From Chersky-806 sp036502405 (lineage in GTDB: Bacteria; Actinomycetota; Acidimicrobiia; IMCC26256; JAENVU01): 24,652 nt of DNA. Position numbers and translations under genes: made by a program. The DNA lies in assembly GCA_036502405.1 (NCBI GenBank), contig DASXYP010000051.1:1-24652 (forward strand), given 5' to 3'. Shown in pieces: positions 1 to 7,185 of the stretch; the first letter of the stretch is position 1, and each line of letters begins with the position of its first letter. The notes under the pieces are model-generated. The model was not told the DNA's origin, did no database searches, and saw only the letters and a program-made list of their open reading frames with translations.

Positions 1-465
1 ACGTCGGCGACGATCCCGATCTCGGTGGTCGGTGACACCAAGCTCGAGCAGAACGAGACGTTCCTCGTCAACCTCTCGAGCCCGACGAACGCGACGCTGA
101 CGATGAGCCAGTCGAGCGTCGTGACGATCCGCAACGACGAGCTCCCCGAGGTCCTCGTGAAGGGCCCGGGCAGCGCGGTAGCGGAGGGTGCAGCGGCGCC
201 GTTCACGATCACGTTGAAGCAGCCGTACTCCGCCAACCTCACCCTGACGGTCGCGACCGTGGGCAACACCGCGGCGTCGCCGGGCGACTTCACCGCGGTG
301 AACCAGCCGTTGACGTTCACGTCGCAGGACGTGAGCCCGAAGACGGTCAGCGTGATGACGAAGACCGATGGTCTGACCGAGGCGGTCGAGGCGTTCTACC
401 TCCAGGCCAGCGGAGGGAGCGCCACGGTGAAGGACCAGGCGAAGATCAAGTCCAACCACACCTGA
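1..465 (+). CDS. Calx-beta repeat protein, C-terminal part (5' end outside window)
   Basis: The open frame runs in from the window edge and ends with TGA at 463-465. The ending of one Calx-beta unit is visible (GDTKLEQNETFLVNLSSP, then VVTIRNDE), followed by a nearly complete second unit starting at LPEVLVKG and including DGLTEAVEAFYLQASGG. These match the D-x(3)-E-x(2)-E-F-x-(V/L) signature of Calx-beta sandwiches, which bind calcium in exchangers and often form repeats in secreted adhesion-like bacterial proteins. Role and location are inferred, because the N-terminus with any signal peptide lies outside. The gene is followed by a strong hairpin, so it is probably transcribed separately from cysO. 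It is not a homologue of Mec, the protease that sits upstream of cysO in mycobacteria. Confidence 0.8.
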   Translation, partial: TSATIPISVVGDTKLEQNETFLVNLSSPTNATLTMSQSSVVTIRNDELPEVLVKGPGSAVAEGAAAPFTITLKQPYSANLTLTVATVGNTAASPGDFTAVNQPLTFTSQDVSPKTVSVMTKTDGLTEAVEAFYLQASGGSATVKDQAKIKSNHT

Positions 466-500
466 TCCCTCGGCCGCGAGGTCGACTTCGGGAATCGTGT

Positions 501-535
501 GCGGGCCCGGCAGGTGACAGACCTGCCGGGCCCGC
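501..535 (+). terminator. Strong hairpin terminator after the Calx-beta gene
   Basis: A perfect 15-bp inverted repeat (left arm 501-515, right arm 521-535) encloses the 5-nt loop GACAG. It begins 35 nt after the stop codon of the upstream gene. There is no T-run after the stem (TCGCGACC follows). It would therefore be a GC-rich actinobacterial-type terminator or a transcript-stabilising hairpin rather than a classical intrinsic terminator. Confidence 0.65.
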
Positions 536-548
536 TCGCGACCGCAGA

Positions 549-554
549 TAGGCT
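549..554 (+). promoter_or_regulatory. Putative -10 element (TAGGCT) giving a leaderless cysO mRNA
   Basis: TAGGCT fits TANNNT and is followed by exactly six bases (GACTGC) before the cysO ATG at 561, so transcription would start at the A of the start codon. No Shine-Dalgarno sequence precedes the ATG, and no convincing -35 is visible; the hairpin occupies that region. Leaderless genes are common in Actinomycetota. The assignment is inferred from spacing. Confidence 0.5.
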
Positions 555-560
555 GACTGC

Positions 561-836
561 ATGGCCGTTGAAGTCCATCTCCCCACGCTCCTGCGCACGC
601 ACACCGGCGGCGCGGCGACGCTGCCGGCGACCGGCGCGACGGTCGGCGACGTCTTCTCCGAGATCGTGGCGGCCCACCCGGGCCTCAAGGGCCAGCTCGT
701 CGACGAGACCGGGGCCCTGCACAAGTTCGTCAACGTGTACGTGAACGACGACGACATCCGGTACCTCGACCAGCTGGACACGAAGCTGGCCGACGGTGAC
801 GTCATCTCCATCCTGCCCGCCGTCGCCGGCGGCTAG
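561..836 (+). CDS. cysO: Sulfur-carrier protein CysO (ThiS/MoaD-like)
   Basis: This 91-residue protein has a ubiquitin-like fold and ends in the diglycine LPAVAGG. That tail is thiocarboxylated in this family and delivers sulfide to CysM-bound aminoacrylate. In Mycobacterium tuberculosis the same tail, a similar start (PTLLRTHTGG here) and a central FVNVYVNDDDIRYL-like strand are found, so the match is strong. It is followed 32 nt later by cysM, the expected partner. The start ATG has no Shine-Dalgarno but an ideally placed -10 element, so a leaderless transcript is likely. The peptidase Mec, which releases cysteine from CysO in mycobacteria, is not adjacent; the upstream neighbour is a Calx-beta protein. 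Confidence 0.93.
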   Translation: MAVEVHLPTLLRTHTGGAATLPATGATVGDVFSEIVAAHPGLKGQLVDETGALHKFVNVYVNDDDIRYLDQLDTKLADGDVISILPAVAGG

Positions 837-868
837 GGCTCGTTGCGCCGAGGCCGGCGAGCACCATC

Positions 869-1804
869 ATGAGGATGGAGACGATCCTCGACCTGATCGG
901 CGACACGCCGATGGTCGGGGTGCACCAGCTGAGCCCGAATCCGGCCGTGCGCATCTACGCGAAGCTCGAAGGCCAGAACCCGGGTGGCTCGTCGAAGGAC
1001 CGGATCGCCCGCAAGATGGTCGAGCTGGCCGAGCGCGACGGGATCCTCCGGCCCGGCGCGACGATCCTCGAGCCGTCGTCGGGCAACACGGGCATCGGCC
1101 TCGCGCTCGTCGCGAAGCTGCGCGGCTACCGGCTCCGGGTCGTGATGCCCGAGAACGTCAGCGTCGAGCGGCGCCAGCTTCTCGAGATCTTCGGTGCCGA
1201 GATCACCCTGAGCCCCGCGGACGAGGGCAGCAACGGCGCGATCCGCCGCGCGCAGCAGATCGCGGCGGACGAGCCGGGGTACGTGTTCCTCTACCAGTAC
1301 GGCAACCCCGCGAACCCGCTCGCGCACTACGAGGGAACCGGACCCGAGATCTGGCGCGACTGCCCCGAGGTCGACGTCTTCGTCGCGGGCCTCGGGACGA
1401 GCGGGACGCTCATGGGCGTGGGTCGCTTCCTCAAGGAGCGCAAACCCGAGGTCCGGGTGGTGGCGGTCGAGCCGCCCGCGGGGGAGCTCGTCCAGGGTCT
1501 GCGCAACCTCGAGGACGGCTTCGTGCCCCCGATCTTCAGCCCCGACGTCCTCGACCGGAAGCTGATCGTCCGGCCGCGGGAGTCGATCGAGTGGACCCGC
1601 CGGCTCCTGGAGGAGTGCGGCGTCTTCGCGGGGATCTCGTCGGGCGCCGCGATCGCGGGCGCAGTCAAGGTCGCCGCGACGATAGACGCGGGCACCGTCG
1701 TCACGCTCCTCCCGGACGGCGGGTGGAAGTACCTCTCCTCCGGCGCGTGGACCGACGACATCGATGTCGTCGAGGAGCGCGCGCAGCGCATCAACTACTG
1801 GTGA
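869..1804 (+). CDS. cysM: O-phosphoserine-type cysteine synthase CysM
   Basis: This 311-residue PLP enzyme belongs to fold type II. The Schiff-base lysine is K43 in GGSSKDR, the substrate loop is PSSGNTGI near residue 74, and the phosphate-binding loop is LGTSGTLMG near residue 175. In the actinobacterial CysM branch the enzyme takes O-phosphoserine and uses CysO thiocarboxylate as sulfur donor. The segments YQYGNPANPLAHYEGTGPE and RNLEDGFVPPIF resemble mycobacterial CysM rather than CysK. The next gene's GTG start overlaps its TGA (GTGA, 1801-1804). Two in-frame ATGs (869, 875) compete. I chose 869 because a weak GGCGAG lies about eight bases upstream. Assignment to CysM is firm; the preferred substrate is inferred from family and from adjacency to cysO. 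Confidence 0.92.
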   Translation: MRMETILDLIGDTPMVGVHQLSPNPAVRIYAKLEGQNPGGSSKDRIARKMVELAERDGILRPGATILEPSSGNTGIGLALVAKLRGYRLRVVMPENVSVERRQLLEIFGAEITLSPADEGSNGAIRRAQQIAADEPGYVFLYQYGNPANPLAHYEGTGPEIWRDCPEVDVFVAGLGTSGTLMGVGRFLKERKPEVRVVAVEPPAGELVQGLRNLEDGFVPPIFSPDVLDRKLIVRPRESIEWTRRLLEECGVFAGISSGAAIAGAVKVAATIDAGTVVTLLPDGGWKYLSSGAWTDDIDVVEERAQRINYW

Positions 1805-2757
1805 CCCGGCCGGAGATCGCGCGCGCGGTCGAGATCCTCCGCTCCGGTGGGCTGGTCGCCTTCCCGACCGAGACGGTGTACGGGCTCGGCGCGGACGCGG
1901 CGAACCGCGATGCGGTACGCCGGCTGTACGCGGTCAAGGGCCGTCCGATCGAGCACCCGGTCATCGTCCACCTCGGCGCCGCCGACCGCCTCGACGACTG
2001 GGCCGTCACGATCCCGGGTGACGCACGCAAGCTCGCGGCCGCGTTCTGGCCCGGACCGCTCACGCTCGTCCTGCGCCGCGCTGCGATCGTGCCCGACGAG
2101 GTGACCGGCGGCCTCGACACCGTCGGGCTTCGCGTCCCGGCCCACCCGGTGGCACGTGCGCTCCTCGCCGAGCTCGGCGGCGGTCTGGCCGCGCCCTCCG
2201 CGAACCGGTTCGGCCGGGTCAGCCCCACGACGGCCGATGCGGTACGGGCCGAGCTCGGCGACGCGGTGCCGCTCGTCCTCGACGGCGGCCCGAGCGCGGT
2301 GGGGGTCGAGTCGACGATCGTGGACTGCAGCGTCGACCCGGTCCGGGTGTTGCGGGTCGGCGGGGTCACCGCGGAGGATCTGCGGGCCTGCCTCGGGGCG
2401 GACGTTCCCGTCGGGGGCGCAACGCGCGCGCCCGGGACGTTGGCCTCGCACTACGCACCCGCGGCGCGCGTCGAGGTCGTGGCCGAGGACGAGCTGGACG
2501 CGCGCGTCGGGGAGCTGGTGGGTTCCGGCGAGCGGGTCGGCGTGCTCGCGCTGCATCGGGCCGGGCGGCCGGAGCCCTCGGGGGCCGTGACGTTGGCCAC
2601 ACCCGACACCGCACAGGAGTACGCACACGTCCTGTACGCGTCGTTGCGCGAAGCCGATGTTCTCGGCCTCGGGGTGGTGGTCGCGGTGCCACCCCCTGCG
2701 ACGGGGATCGGCCGGGCGGTGGCCGATCGGCTCGGACGCGCCGCGGCGCCCCACTAG
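1801..2757 (+). CDS. sua5: L-threonylcarbamoyladenylate synthase (Sua5/YrdC family)
   Basis: The enzyme makes threonylcarbamoyl-AMP from threonine, bicarbonate and ATP for the universal t6A modification of ANN-decoding tRNAs. At 318 residues it is the long Sua5 form: an N-terminal YrdC domain (about 1-190) and a C-terminal Sua5 domain (about 210-318). Visible motifs are GGLVAFPTETVYGLGADA, KGRPIEHPVIVHL, PSANRFGRVSPTTA and VGVESTIVDCS; the linker APGTLASHYAPAA is typical of long Sua5. The open frame extends far upstream inside cysM, but homology begins at the GTG at 1801, which overlaps the cysM stop by 4 bp. Coupled translation is therefore likely. Insertion of this gene between cysM and murI differs from M. 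tuberculosis, where a rhomboid-like gene occupies the slot. Confidence 0.92.
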   Translation: MTRPEIARAVEILRSGGLVAFPTETVYGLGADAANRDAVRRLYAVKGRPIEHPVIVHLGAADRLDDWAVTIPGDARKLAAAFWPGPLTLVLRRAAIVPDEVTGGLDTVGLRVPAHPVARALLAELGGGLAAPSANRFGRVSPTTADAVRAELGDAVPLVLDGGPSAVGVESTIVDCSVDPVRVLRVGGVTAEDLRACLGADVPVGGATRAPGTLASHYAPAARVEVVAEDELDARVGELVGSGERVGVLALHRAGRPEPSGAVTLATPDTAQEYAHVLYASLREADVLGLGVVVAVPPPATGIGRAVADRLGRAAAPH

Positions 2758-2758
2758 C

Positions 2759-3580
2759 GTGACGGCTGTGGGGGTGCAGGAAGCAACCGCGCGAGACGAG
2801 CGACCCATCGGGGTCTTCGACTCCGGCCTCGGTGGACTCACGGTCCTCCGGGCGCTCGTCGACCTCCTGCCGCATGAATCGACGCTGTACTTCGGCGACA
2901 CCGGCCGGTTCCCGTACGGGCCGAAACCGGCCGACGTGGTCCTGAAGTACGCGCTCGAGATCGCCGACCTGCTGGTCGACCGCGGGGTCAAGGCCCTGGT
3001 CGTCGCGTGCAACAGCGCCACGTCGGTCGCGCTCGACGCGCTGCAGGAACGCTACGAGATCCCCGTGGTCGGCGTGGTCGAGCCCGGTGTGCGCGCCGCG
3101 GCGTCGACGACCCGCACGGGCCGGGTCGGGGTCGTCGGGACGGTCGGGACCATCGCGTCCGGCGCGTACCAACAGTCCGCGGTCGCGAGCGGCATCCAGC
3201 TGACGTGCGCCGCGTGCCCCGGCTTCGTCGAGTTCGTCGAGGCCGGTGACGTGGACTCGGACCAGATCCGGGTGCTGGCCGAGCGCCTGCTCGCTCCGCT
3301 GCGCGCCGCGGCCATCGACACGTTGGTGCTCGGTTGCACCCACTACCCGCTGCTCGCGCGCACCATCGCCGACGTGATGGGCCGCGAGGTCGTGCTGGTG
3401 TCGAGCGCCGACGAGACCGCGTTCGAGATGCGCACGATGCTGGGCGACGTGACGGCGGCGCGCGTGGTGCCGGTGTCGCACCGGTTCGTGACCTCCGGCG
3501 ACGTCGACACCTTCCGTCACCTCGGGGCGCGGTTCCTCGGGCCCGAGGTCGAGGAGGTCGAAGCGTGGCGATGGAGCTGA
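2759..3580 (+). CDS. murI: Glutamate racemase
   Basis: MurI converts L-glutamate to D-glutamate for peptidoglycan. The protein is 273 residues, the usual size. The two catalytic cysteines are C84 in ACNSATS and C193 in GCTHYPLL, with D21-S22 in FDSGLGGLTVL and H195 also in place. The frame stays open upstream into sua5. In-frame GTG codons at 2759, 2768 and 2774 all lie before the conserved PIGVFDSGLGG, and no clear Shine-Dalgarno separates them, so the exact start is uncertain. The 3' end overlaps the following MBL-fold gene by 16 bp. The murI, MBL-fold, rph, rdgB order is conserved in actinobacteria. Confidence 0.93.
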   Translation: MTAVGVQEATARDERPIGVFDSGLGGLTVLRALVDLLPHESTLYFGDTGRFPYGPKPADVVLKYALEIADLLVDRGVKALVVACNSATSVALDALQERYEIPVVGVVEPGVRAAASTTRTGRVGVVGTVGTIASGAYQQSAVASGIQLTCAACPGFVEFVEAGDVDSDQIRVLAERLLAPLRAAAIDTLVLGCTHYPLLARTIADVMGREVVLVSSADETAFEMRTMLGDVTAARVVPVSHRFVTSGDVDTFRHLGARFLGPEVEEVEAWRWS

Positions 3581-4299
3581 CGGTCCTCGGTGCCTCGGGG
3601 TCCTACGGCGCCCGCTTCGGCGGGGCGTGCAGCGGCTACCTCCTCAAGGAGGGAGACACCGCGATCTGGATGGACTGCGGCAACGGGACCTTCCCGCTGC
3701 TGCAGGAGCACATCGATCCCGGCGATCTCACGGCGGTCGTGATCACCCATGAGCACCCCGACCACTGCGCCGACATCTACGGGCTGCACGTCCTCCTGCG
3801 GTACGCGCTCGAGCAGACCGGCCTCCCCGTGTTCGCGCCGGGCGGTGCGGAGGAGCGGCTCGGCGGCCTCGTCGCGAACTGGGGCGAGACCTTCGAGTGG
3901 AACGCGATCGACGACGGCGACAAGGCGCGGATCGGCTCGGTCGACCTGCGGTTCTCGCGCACCGATCACCCGCCGCCGACGTTCGCGGTCGAGGCGAGCG
4001 CGGGCGGCCGCCGGCTGGTGTACACCGCGGATACGGGGCCGGCCTGGAGCGTCGACGCCTTCGGGTCCGGCGCGGACCTGGTGCTCTCGGAGGCGTCGTA
4101 CCTGCACGACGACATCCCGATCGCCATCCACCTCTCCGCCCACCAGGCGGGAGTCGCCGCGCGCGAGGCCCGGGCGCGCCGTCTGCTGATCACCCACATC
4201 TGGCCCCAGGTCGACCCGGAGGCCTCGGTCGCGGAAGGATCCGAGGCATTCGGCGAGCCGGTCACGCTCGCCGTCCCGCATCTCGTCACCGAGATCTGA
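3565..4299 (+). CDS. MBL-fold metallohydrolase, Rv1339-like (class II cAMP phosphodiesterase candidate)
   Basis: This is a 244-residue cytosolic metallo-beta-lactamase-fold protein. The metal site is complete: H62-E-H64-P-D66-H67, then H135 (TDHPPPTF), D156 (YTADTGPAW) and H211 (LITHIWP). This is the RNase Z-like/phosphodiesterase subgroup. The syntenic M. tuberculosis gene Rv1339 has been reported as an atypical cAMP phosphodiesterase, so that is the best functional guess; tRNase Z activity is the main alternative. I chose the GTG at 3565 because GAGGAGG (3551-3557) sits seven bases upstream; the ATG at 3571 would be 13 bases away. The start lies within the end of murI. Confidence 0.85.
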   Translation: MAMELTVLGASGSYGARFGGACSGYLLKEGDTAIWMDCGNGTFPLLQEHIDPGDLTAVVITHEHPDHCADIYGLHVLLRYALEQTGLPVFAPGGAEERLGGLVANWGETFEWNAIDDGDKARIGSVDLRFSRTDHPPPTFAVEASAGGRRLVYTADTGPAWSVDAFGSGADLVLSEASYLHDDIPIAIHLSAHQAGVAAREARARRLLITHIWPQVDPEASVAEGSEAFGEPVTLAVPHLVTEI

Positions 4300-4330
4300 C
4301 GACCCGCCGCACCGGCACGGAAGAGAGACC

Positions 4331-5074
4331 ATGGGGATCCGCAAGGACGGGCGCGAGCCCGACGAGCTGCGACCGCTGACCTTCACCCGCGACTTCACCG
4401 AGCTCGCGATGGGGTCCGTGCTCGTCGAGATGGGACGCACCCGGGTCCTCTGCACCGCCTCGGTCGAGGACCGGGTCCCCCCGTGGCTGCGGGGCAAGGG
4501 CCGGGGTTGGGTCACCGCGGAGTACTCGATGCTGCCGGGCTCGACCCCCGACCGGGTCGACCGGGAGGCTGCCCGCGGCAAGCAGAGCGGGCGCACGCAG
4601 GAGATCCAGCGTCTCATCGGCCGCTCGCTGCGCGCGGTGACCGATCTCGTGATGCTGGGCGAGGTGCAGATCACCGTGGACTGCGACGCGCTGCAGGCGG
4701 ACGGAGGCACCCGGACCGCCTCGATCTGCGGCGGCTACCTGGCCCTGCACGATGCGTGCTCGCGCCTGGTCGCGGCCAAGCAGATGGCCGCGCATCCCTT
4801 GACCGACTTCTGCGCGGCGATCTCGGTGGGCGTCGTCGACGCGCTCCCGTGCCTGGACCTGGACTACACCGAGGACTCCACCGCCGAGGTCGACATGAAC
4901 GTGGTGCGCACCGGCGCGGGCAAGTACATCGAGGTGCAGGGCACCGCGGAGGGCGCGGCGTTCAGCCGAGGTGAGCTCGACTCGATGCTCGGCCTGGCCG
5001 ACCTGGGCATCGACCGGATCTTCGATCTCCAACGCGAGATGGTGGCGGTGCCGCCCGAGCCGCGCCCGCGGTGA
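4331..5074 (+). CDS. rph: Ribonuclease PH
   Basis: RNase PH is a phosphorolytic 3'-to-5' exoribonuclease that trims tRNA 3' ends and works as a hexamer. The 247-residue protein shows the family landmarks RKDGREPDELRPL, VLCTASVEDRVPPWLRGKG, GWVTAEYSMLPGST, SGRTQEIQRLIGRSLRA, DCDALQADGGTRTAS and EDSTAEVDMNVV, which carries the catalytic aspartates. The ATG at 4331 follows GGAAGAGAG with suitable spacing. The gene is followed by rdgB with a GTGA overlap (5071-5074), as often seen in bacteria. The protein is slightly shorter at the C-terminus than the mycobacterial homologue; nothing catalytic is missing. Confidence 0.94.
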   Translation: MGIRKDGREPDELRPLTFTRDFTELAMGSVLVEMGRTRVLCTASVEDRVPPWLRGKGRGWVTAEYSMLPGSTPDRVDREAARGKQSGRTQEIQRLIGRSLRAVTDLVMLGEVQITVDCDALQADGGTRTASICGGYLALHDACSRLVAAKQMAAHPLTDFCAAISVGVVDALPCLDLDYTEDSTAEVDMNVVRTGAGKYIEVQGTAEGAAFSRGELDSMLGLADLGIDRIFDLQREMVAVPPEPRPR

Positions 5075-5679
5075 GGCTCCGGCTCGTCGTCGCGACCGGG
5101 AACGCCGACAAGGCGCGCGAGATCCGAGCGGTGCTCGACCACGCCGGCGCGGACGTGGAGCTGCTCCCGCGGCCCGAGGACGTGCCCGAGGTCGAGGAGA
5201 CCGGTACGACGCTGGAGGCGAACGCCCGGCTGAAGGCCGAAGCCCTGCGTGATGCGACCGGCCTCGCCGCGCTCGGCGAGGACACCGGGCTCGAGGTCGA
5301 TGCTCTGGGGGGCGCGCCGGGGGTCTACAGCGCACGGTTCGCGGGCGAGGACGCGACCTACGCCGACAACGTCCACAAGCTGCTGCGCGGCATGGACGCC
5401 GTCCATCGCGCGTCGCGCACCGCCCGGTTCCGGACCGCGGTCGTGCTCGCGTTCCCGGACGGCCGTGAGCTCACCGCCGAGGGCGTCGTCGAGGGCGTCA
5501 TCCCGGAGACCGCCCGCGGGACCGGTGGGTTCGGATACGACGCCGTGTTCGCCCCCGCGGGCGCAGGCGGGCGCACGTTCGCAGAGCTCGACCCGGACCA
5601 CAAGCACGCGATCTCGCATCGGGGCCGCGCGCTACGGGCGCTCGCGGTCCTTCTGCGCGAGGCTGACGTCCGACCGTAG
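5071..5679 (+). CDS. rdgB: dITP/XTP pyrophosphatase (RdgB/HAM1)
   Basis: The enzyme hydrolyses non-canonical purine nucleoside triphosphates (dITP, XTP) to monophosphates, keeping them out of nucleic acids. The protein has 202 residues. The N-terminal nucleotide-binding motif is VVATGNADKAREI, the metal/base region is GEDTGLEVDALGGAPGVYSAR, and FGYDAVF is present near residue 151. The GTG start at 5071 overlaps the rph stop, so it is probably translationally coupled. It is the last gene of the block syntenic with Rv1335-Rv1341; the following esterase gene starts after only nine bases and may be co-transcribed. Confidence 0.93.
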   Translation: MRLRLVVATGNADKAREIRAVLDHAGADVELLPRPEDVPEVEETGTTLEANARLKAEALRDATGLAALGEDTGLEVDALGGAPGVYSARFAGEDATYADNVHKLLRGMDAVHRASRTARFRTAVVLAFPDGRELTAEGVVEGVIPETARGTGGFGYDAVFAPAGAGGRTFAELDPDHKHAISHRGRALRALAVLLREADVRP

Positions 5680-5688
5680 GGGGATGCA

Positions 5689-6621
5689 ATGCCGCTCGAT
5701 CCGCAGGCCAGGAACCTGATCGACCTGATCGACCAAGCCGGGGGCTTCTCGCTGACCCCGGAGAGCGATCCCCAGCAGCTCCGCGACCTCTACGCAGGTT
5801 TGACCGTCCCGGTCACCATCGTGGTCGACCGGGTCGAGGACCGTTCGATCCCCGGGCCCGCGGGTGAGATCCCGGTGCGCATCTACCGGCCCGAGGGCGG
5901 CGCTCCGAAGCCGATCGTCGTCTACTACCACGGCGGCGGCTGGGTGATCGGCGGCCTCGAGACCCACGACCACGGGTGCCGCGCGCTCGCGAATTCGGCC
6001 GACGCGGTGGTCGTGTCGGTGGACTACCGGCTCGCGCCCGAATACCGGTTCCCCGCCCCGCTCGACGACGCCCGCGCGGCCCTGGGCTGGGTCGCCGAGC
6101 ACACCGAGGAGCTCGGCGGTGATGCGTCGCGCATCGCGGTGGCGGGCGACAGCGCCGGCGGCAACCTGGCCGCGGTGGTCGCGCAGATGGCCCGCGACGC
6201 CGGAGGGCCCGCGCTCTGCTTCCAGCTCCTGATCTACCCGGTGACGGATCACGAGTTCGACAGCGTCTCGATGCGCGACAACGCGGAGGGTTACTTCCTG
6301 ACCCGCGACGCGATGCGGTGGTTCTACAGCCACTACCTCGACGAGCCGACGCTCGGTGCCGACCCCCGCGTCTCGCCGATCCGCGCCGACGACCTCTCGG
6401 GGCTCCCGCCCGCGTTCGTGATCACGGCCGAGTACGACCCGCTTCGCGACCAGGGCGTGGCCTACGCGGCCGCGATGAGCGATGCGGGCACGGCGGTGGA
6501 GGCGAGGACGTACGCCGGGATGTTCCACGGGTTCCTCAGCATGGTCGAGTACATCGACGCCGGGAAGGTGGCGTTCGACGACGCGGTCACCGCGCTGCGC
6601 GCGGCCTTCCGGACGGGGTAG
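5689..6621 (+). CDS. Alpha/beta-hydrolase, hormone-sensitive-lipase (family IV) esterase
   Basis: The 310-residue protein has the HSL oxyanion motif HGGGW at 81-85, the nucleophile S155 in GDSAGGN, the acid D250 in AEYDPLRDQG, and H280 in GMFHGF, giving a complete catalytic triad. Such enzymes hydrolyse short acyl esters; the natural substrate cannot be told from sequence. There is no signal peptide, so it is probably cytosolic. TAGGGGG lies about five bases before the ATG at 5689 and serves as ribosome binding site. It follows rdgB by nine bases and precedes the next gene by six, so it is part of the same plus-strand run. Confidence 0.9.
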   Translation: MPLDPQARNLIDLIDQAGGFSLTPESDPQQLRDLYAGLTVPVTIVVDRVEDRSIPGPAGEIPVRIYRPEGGAPKPIVVYYHGGGWVIGGLETHDHGCRALANSADAVVVSVDYRLAPEYRFPAPLDDARAALGWVAEHTEELGGDASRIAVAGDSAGGNLAAVVAQMARDAGGPALCFQLLIYPVTDHEFDSVSMRDNAEGYFLTRDAMRWFYSHYLDEPTLGADPRVSPIRADDLSGLPPAFVITAEYDPLRDQGVAYAAAMSDAGTAVEARTYAGMFHGFLSMVEYIDAGKVAFDDAVTALRAAFRTG

Positions 6622-6627
6622 CGCGCC

Positions 6628-7185
6628 GTGGCGGTCATCGACCTCGCCGGCTTCGTTGCCGACCTCAAGGACCATGCAGTCGAGCACGGCTTCCACGTGC
6701 ACGACGAGCGGCACTTCGTCGAGAGCTACTCGCTGCGCCAGAACTGGGAGGTGGACCTCCACCCCGAGGAAGGGTGCGAGGGCCCACTGGACTTGTACCT
6801 CTCCCTCGAGGTGGATCCCCGCGTGCTGCTCGGCTTCGAGGACGCAGTCATCTCGCGCGACGGCCTCGAGGACCCACCCGACGAGTTCTTCCTCCCGCTG
6901 AGCTTCACGTGGGCGCTGCCGCCGCTGCCGAAGGCGCCCGACCTCCTCGTGCTCGCGACGGAGCTCGCCGCGGTCGGCGGTCCCGACCTGCCGCTCGAGG
7001 TCTCGGCCATCGATTCCTACCCGTCGGCCACGGACGCGCCCGAGACGAGCCTGCGCGTCGTCGCGCACCAGCGCGTCTCACTGCTGCGCATCCGTGACGG
7101 CGAAGAGGTCCCGTGCGAGACGCTGGATCGGTGCCTGATGGTGAGCCGCTACCTGCTCGAGCGCGCCTCGGACTGGCTCGGGTAG
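6628..7185 (+). CDS. Conserved-looking hypothetical protein (185 aa)
   Basis: I do not recognise this family. The protein is soluble, acidic and lacks a signal peptide or membrane segment. Features that stand out are two histidine-rich stretches near the N-terminus (DHAVEHGFHVHDERHF) and an EGPLDLYLSLEVDPRVLLGFED strand-like segment. The GTG at 6628 lies six bases after the esterase stop, and codon use matches its neighbours, so it is most likely a real, co-transcribed gene. Its 3' end overlaps the 3' end of the opposite-strand PAS-GGDEF gene by 37 bp (7149-7185). Function is unknown; no catalytic motif is evident. Confidence 0.7.
   Translation: MAVIDLAGFVADLKDHAVEHGFHVHDERHFVESYSLRQNWEVDLHPEEGCEGPLDLYLSLEVDPRVLLGFEDAVISRDGLEDPPDEFFLPLSFTWALPPLPKAPDLLVLATELAAVGGPDLPLEVSAIDSYPSATDAPETSLRVVAHQRVSLLRIRDGEEVPCETLDRCLMVSRYLLERASDWLG

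Noticed and set aside
796..1800. Upstream extension of the sua5 reading frame through the whole of cysM
   Set aside because: The translated stretch is Arg/Pro/Gly-rich shadow sequence in another frame of cysM; family similarity begins only at the GTG at 1801.
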